A model generated the notes under the pieces. It was not told where the DNA came from. It saw nothing but the letters and a program-made list of their open reading frames with translations, and did no database searches. This document shows, one piece after another, positions 49,701 through 55,700 of a stretch of DNA of 64,000 nt. The DNA is from Panopea generosa (taxonomy: Eukaryota; Mollusca; Bivalvia; Adapedonta; Hiatellidae): contig CM055895.1 of the NCBI GenBank assembly GCA_029582155.1, positions 7,002,544-7,066,543 of the forward strand, in the 5' to 3' direction. The position numbers and the translations under genes were made by a program. How positions within the stretch are numbered: the first letter of the stretch is position 1; every line of letters starts with the position of its first letter.

Positions 49701-52700
49701 CACATTATGAAAGATGTAATGTGATTATACTCGGAAACAAACATGCATATTCATAAAATAATACATCAATATTTTCACATTTTGCATTGAGGCTTAAGTG
49801 GTGGTATTGTTTCCAGTGCCCACCGATAGGAGGTAAGTCACACATGCTCAGCTGATAGCAACAATTTCTTAAACACGATGTTTGATTCAACAAATATATT
49901 ACAAAATGCATCAAACATTATGAGAAATTCAGCTGTGTTGTAAAAATTTTAAACTGACCTGTACATTTCTCTAATAAATCATTTGTATTTTTTATAATAT
50001 TTTTTGCCTCATGGCTATCAACTGAGCAAGGGCACCATAAACCATTTTCAAGATAAAAATGTGCATGTTAATGGAGTTTCATTTTAATATATATCAATAC
50101 ATCAATCCAAACTTTTTTAGTATCTTCATCAAAATAACAAAGAAAAAGAGTATTTTTACTTTACCGCTAGAAAAATTGTATAAGTTTGGTTGCAGAAACA
50201 ATCAGTTTTAGCATTTTTTTACTAATTAAAGGGCCATAACTCTAAAGATAATGGTCAGAATTCGCTGGTTATCGAACTTGGCTCAGATTTTATAGAGATA
50301 AACACTTTGTGTAAGTTGGCTTCAGTTCAGATAAAGAATACTCTAGTTATTGAGCGGAAACGGTAAATTTTAGCAATTTTGACTAATTAAAGAGCCATAA
50401 CTCTAAAGATAATGGTCCGTATTGACTGGTTATCGAACTTGGCCTAGATTTTATAAAGATGCACACTTTGCATATTTCTGCTTCAGTTCTGATAAAGAAT
50501 AATCTAGTTATTGAGCGGAAATGGTAAATTTTAGCATTTTGACTAATTAAAGGGCCATAACTCTAAAGATAATAGTCTACATTGGCTGGTTATTGAACTT
50601 GGCCTAGATTTTATAGAGATGCACACTTTGTGTAAGTTTGCTTCAGTTCTGATAAAGAATACTCTAGTTATTTAGTGGAAACGGGAAATTTTAGCATTTT
50701 TGACTAATTAAAAGGGCCATAACTCTGAAAATAATAATCCGTATTGGCTGGTTATCCAACTTGACCTAGATTTTATTGAGATTATTGTTGTTTTTTTTTA
50801 TCTGATTAGAGTTAATCATTGACTCTGTTATAAAAATTTTCCTTTAATTTTCTTAGGTAAATTAAGACTAAAAGAAACCCAATATGACCTGCAAGTTACA
50901 CTTGCTTTGAAATCTTTATTGTTATACAAACTAAAGTACATATGTATCTAAATGACTCTGAAAACACTTTAAAGGTCAACACATGCATGATCATATTTGA
51001 AAAAAGTAACATTACAACCTCCAGGTGATTTCTTACGTAATTATATAAAAATTATATACTGTTACTATTAGTATTTTATCTCAACTGTGAGGTAAGCTCA
51101 GAGTTAACATGAATCGCTCTAGAGTGAGTTTCCAGAGCAGAATCAGTACTTAAAGTTGTTTTTCAGAGGTTGTTGGATTAAGTCTGGGATCAAACTCACG
51201 ACCTCTAGCCATACTTTTAGCAACATATTTGGAACATATGCATGTTTAATTCTTACAAACTGTAACAAACTCACCAACATTTATGCATGTGTAAAGAAGC
51301 TTCAATATATTTTACATCATTGTAAACTAGAAATGTGTGTGTCGACTTGAATTCCCCCGTTATTGATTCGAAATCATCTTTTTACCGAAAATAAAGTAAA
51401 AAAGGGGTCATATTTCCTGTAAAATTTGACAGACATTGACAAATATTAAACTTGACCTGTTTTTGTTTTTATAATTATACAGATACACAGTCATGAAATA
51501 TTAATTAAATACATATATCTCTTCAGAATTTATTGATGTGAAACCAATTTTTTATGTCACAGACAGACAAATGAATGAGAAACTGTGGTAACACTAAATA
51601 CATGTTCTCCTTTCTTCAAATGGGGGCATAAGTACTTCCAACTTAGACAAATCACGTTCTTCCTTGGTAGAACAAGAACTAAGCATATTGGAACCAAAGC
51701 TACAATCCTCTGACATCTAATATAGACTATTTGTGAAGTATTTTTAAAATACAGGTAATAAGAAAGCTTTTTGCACACATTTAATTTTCAACTTACCTTC
51801 GCTTTGTATTTACCATCCTTTCCTGACATAAGTTTTGACTAACAGAAAAACAATCAAACATATAAACTGCAGCATGAACAAGGTTGGTTTCATGTCTGAC
51901 ATTTTATTTGTTGTAGGCACATTTCAAAATTCTACATGGGAATACATTAACATACCAAGAAATGGAGAAAGAGAGAAATGACTTTTCAAATATTGCCCCC
52001 CCCCCCCCCCCCAACAAATGAGAGAATTTTGTCAACAGAATATAAAAGCTTTTAATTGAACAACATATTTATTTCTGCAAGGTATTATGGTTACCCATCT
52101 AAAACACAACATCAGTTTTTGTAACATGGTGTTACTTGCTTCTCTATATAATTGCAACTTCCAGTAACTCAGTTACATCCAGAATAACAAAAATTAAACA
52201 TACAAAAACAACAGCACATTTTTTTTTCTTCTATATCTTCATTCATTTTTATTTATAGGGAATAAATCAGGATTTTTAAAAAAATTAAAATTGGCTACCG
52301 GTATTAACAATGTTTTCCAATATATTATGTCTATATATACTCACTGATCCCGTATTGCCAAATGGCTATCTATTAAAAAATGCCAAAACGATATATTGGA
52401 AAAAGATTTCCTAACTTGGGCTACTTGTCACGCTTTGGTGGATTTGACATACTTATATATTTATTTATGATAATGAGACACTTTTTTTAATATGCATTTT
52501 TTAATTTTTAAGACATTTATTTTTTTTTTCTTGATATATTCTCTTTAAATAAAAGTCTGCTATAGTCAGATTCATGAAACAAATTACCAACCATTCAGTT
52601 CATTAAGCTCACCTTGCATTGATATCTTTATCTGCTTTCAAATGCTGAGCTACAACCTCCATTGTTTTACAATCTATATTCACTTCACATGGTGCACCTG

Positions 52701-55700
52701 GAGTCAGAAACTCTCTGAAATATACATTATAGTTTTACAAAACACAGTCACTTCACATGGTGCACCTGAAGTCAGAAACTCTCTGAAATATACATAGTTT
52801 TACAAAACACTGTCACTTCACATGGTGCACCTGGAGTCAGAAACTCTCTGAAATATACATTATAGTTTTACAAAACGCAGTCACTTCATATGGTGCACCT
52901 GGAGTCAGAAACTCTCTGAAATATACATTATAGTTTTACAAAACACAGTCACTTCACATGGTGCACCTGGAGTCAGAAACTCTCTGAAATATACGTTACA
53001 GTTTTACAAAACGCAGTCACTTCACATGGTGCACCTGGAGTCAGAAACTCTCTGCAATATACATTATAGTTTTACAATACACAGTCACTTCACATGGTGC
53101 ACCTGGAGTCAGAAACTCTCTGAACTAGAGCTATTACTGAAGGTGATGAATACCCCCTCCGAAAGCCGCCATGACAGATAATGGTTTACCATTGTATGAA
53201 GTTTTATTAAATTATATCCAATAGTTTTAAAGTTATGCTCCAGACAAGGGAAATACATCAAAGGGCAATAACTCTGTAATTAGCAAGAATAGAGTTATGT
53301 TTCTTGTACACTGCACTTCCTCTCATTATATGAAGTTTGATGAAATTCCATCCAGTGCTTTAAAAGTAATGCTCCAGACAAGGGAAATATATCAAAGGGC
53401 AATAACTCTGTAATTAGCAAGAATAGAGCTATGTTTCTTGTACACTGCACTTCCTGTCATTATATTCTACCACTGTATGAAGTTTGATGAAATTCCATCC
53501 AGTACTTTAAAAGTAATGCTCCAGACAAGGGAAATATATCAAAGGGCAATAACTCTGTAATTAGCAAGAATAGAGTTATGTTTCCTGTACACTGCACTTC
53601 CTCTCATTATATTCTACCATTGTATGAAGCTTGATGAAATTCCATCCGGTACTTTTCAAGTTATGCTCCAGACAAGAAAAAATATCAAAGGGCAATAACT
53701 CTGTAATTAGCAAGAATAGAGTTATGTTTCTTGTACACTGCACTTCCTCTCATTATATTCTACCATTGTATGACGTTTGATGAAACTCCATCCAGTACTT
53801 TTCAAGTGATGCTCCGGACAAGGAAAATTGCAACAGACAGACTGACCGACAGACCGACAGACCGACCACAGGGTGACTCCAATATACCCCCTCAAAACTT
53901 TGTTTGTCGGGGGTATAAATATACATTATAGTTTTACAAAACACAGTCACTTCACATAGTGCATCTGCAGTCTCTGAATCATACTGTACCCTCCCCCCTC
54001 CCGCCAACACCACCTCAAGATGGTGGTGATTCATTTTTGGCTTTATTGAGAGAGTTTTACAAACAATATTATGTTTGATAATTGTTGCTCAAACAACACA
54101 TAACAATTAGTTTTCACTTTACTGGTACTTCTTCAAAAAATCTTCATGAAGGGGTCTTCTTGAAACAATATTCTGAGCACTGCCACACTGGAGTATCATT
54201 CAACAGACACATAGTATGATACCCCATCCAGTCACATTATACTGACACAGGGCCGACCTGACCTAGAACTACCCACTAAATGTTGAGGCTCCTATTACCA
54301 TTTTTCAAGTATTTGGTATGACCAAGTTGGGGATCGAACCAATGACCTTCCGCATGCAAGATGGACACTACACCCAGACCATTGCTGCAGCTGGGTGAAA
54401 ATTTTTTTTTCTAAAATAAGGATCTCGCCTTATTTCATTGTTACTTCTTTAAAAATTTTGAATGAACAAAGCCTATGAAGAACTTATAGATGATAAATAT
54501 GAAAATTATCTGTAGCATGTATATGTTAAAAAGTTCCCTTTTTGGGGCCCTAATGGCCCCTATCCACTAAATTTGAAGAAAATTAAAGCCCTACTTTTTC
54601 CAAGGTGAAAAGATGCTTAGGAAACCTCTTAAGTCTTCAATACTCATGTCACATGTTCAGGAAGATATCAAATATCAGTCCCACAAAATTTTTATAAAGT
54701 TTGTTATGACAGTGGTTGTACTAAAATAAATGCTATGGTTTATTGACATTGACACTTTCTTTTCATCAAAAGGTGATGAATCACAAGAAAATAACCTTTC
54801 TATACTGTTCTTCAGTGCGTGTAGCTTTGACTGCGGACACATCATCAACTCCTTGCAAGCCTTGATGAAGGCTATATTCTCCTGACTGTACTCTTTCTTG
54901 AGGAAATGTTCAAACTCACAACGACCGGTGTCATCTCGTAGCAGATCAGAAAAACTGAGTGCCCACTTCTTTAGTCTCATCACAGTTGGTACCTCGACCC
55001 TGTTAATATAAATCAGTAGTGATAACTATCCAAGTTAAGTGATAAATACACCAGTAAAGTCATAATTACTCCAGTGGTGATAAATACACCAGTAAGGTGA
55101 CAACTACTCCAGTAAAGTGGTAAGTACGCTGGTTAAGTGATAAATACTCCAGTAAAATAACAATCAACCCAGTAAAGTGATAAATATTCCAGTAAAATAA
55201 TAAATACCCAAGTAAAGTGAAAAAACCCATGTAAAGGGATAAATACTCCAGTAAAATGATAATACCCCAGTGAAGTGATAAATACTCCAGTAAAATGATA
55301 AATACCCCAGTGAAGTGATAAATACTCCAGTAAAATGATAAATACCCTAATAAAGTGATAAATACTCAAGTAAAATAATAAATAACCATGTGAAGGGATA
55401 AATACTCCAGTAAAATGATAAATACCCCAGTGAAGTGATATATACTCTAGTAAAATGATAAAGACCCATGTAAAGTGATAAATACTCATGTAAAGTGATA
55501 AATACTCCAGTAAAATGATAAATACCCCAGTGAAGTGATATATACTCTAGTAAAATGATAAAGACCCATGTAAAGTGATAAATACTCATGTAAAGTGATA
55601 AATACTCCAGTAAAATGATAAATACACTAGTAAAATGATAAATACACTAGTAAAATGATAAATACTCCAGTAAAATTATAAATACCCATGTAAAGGGATA

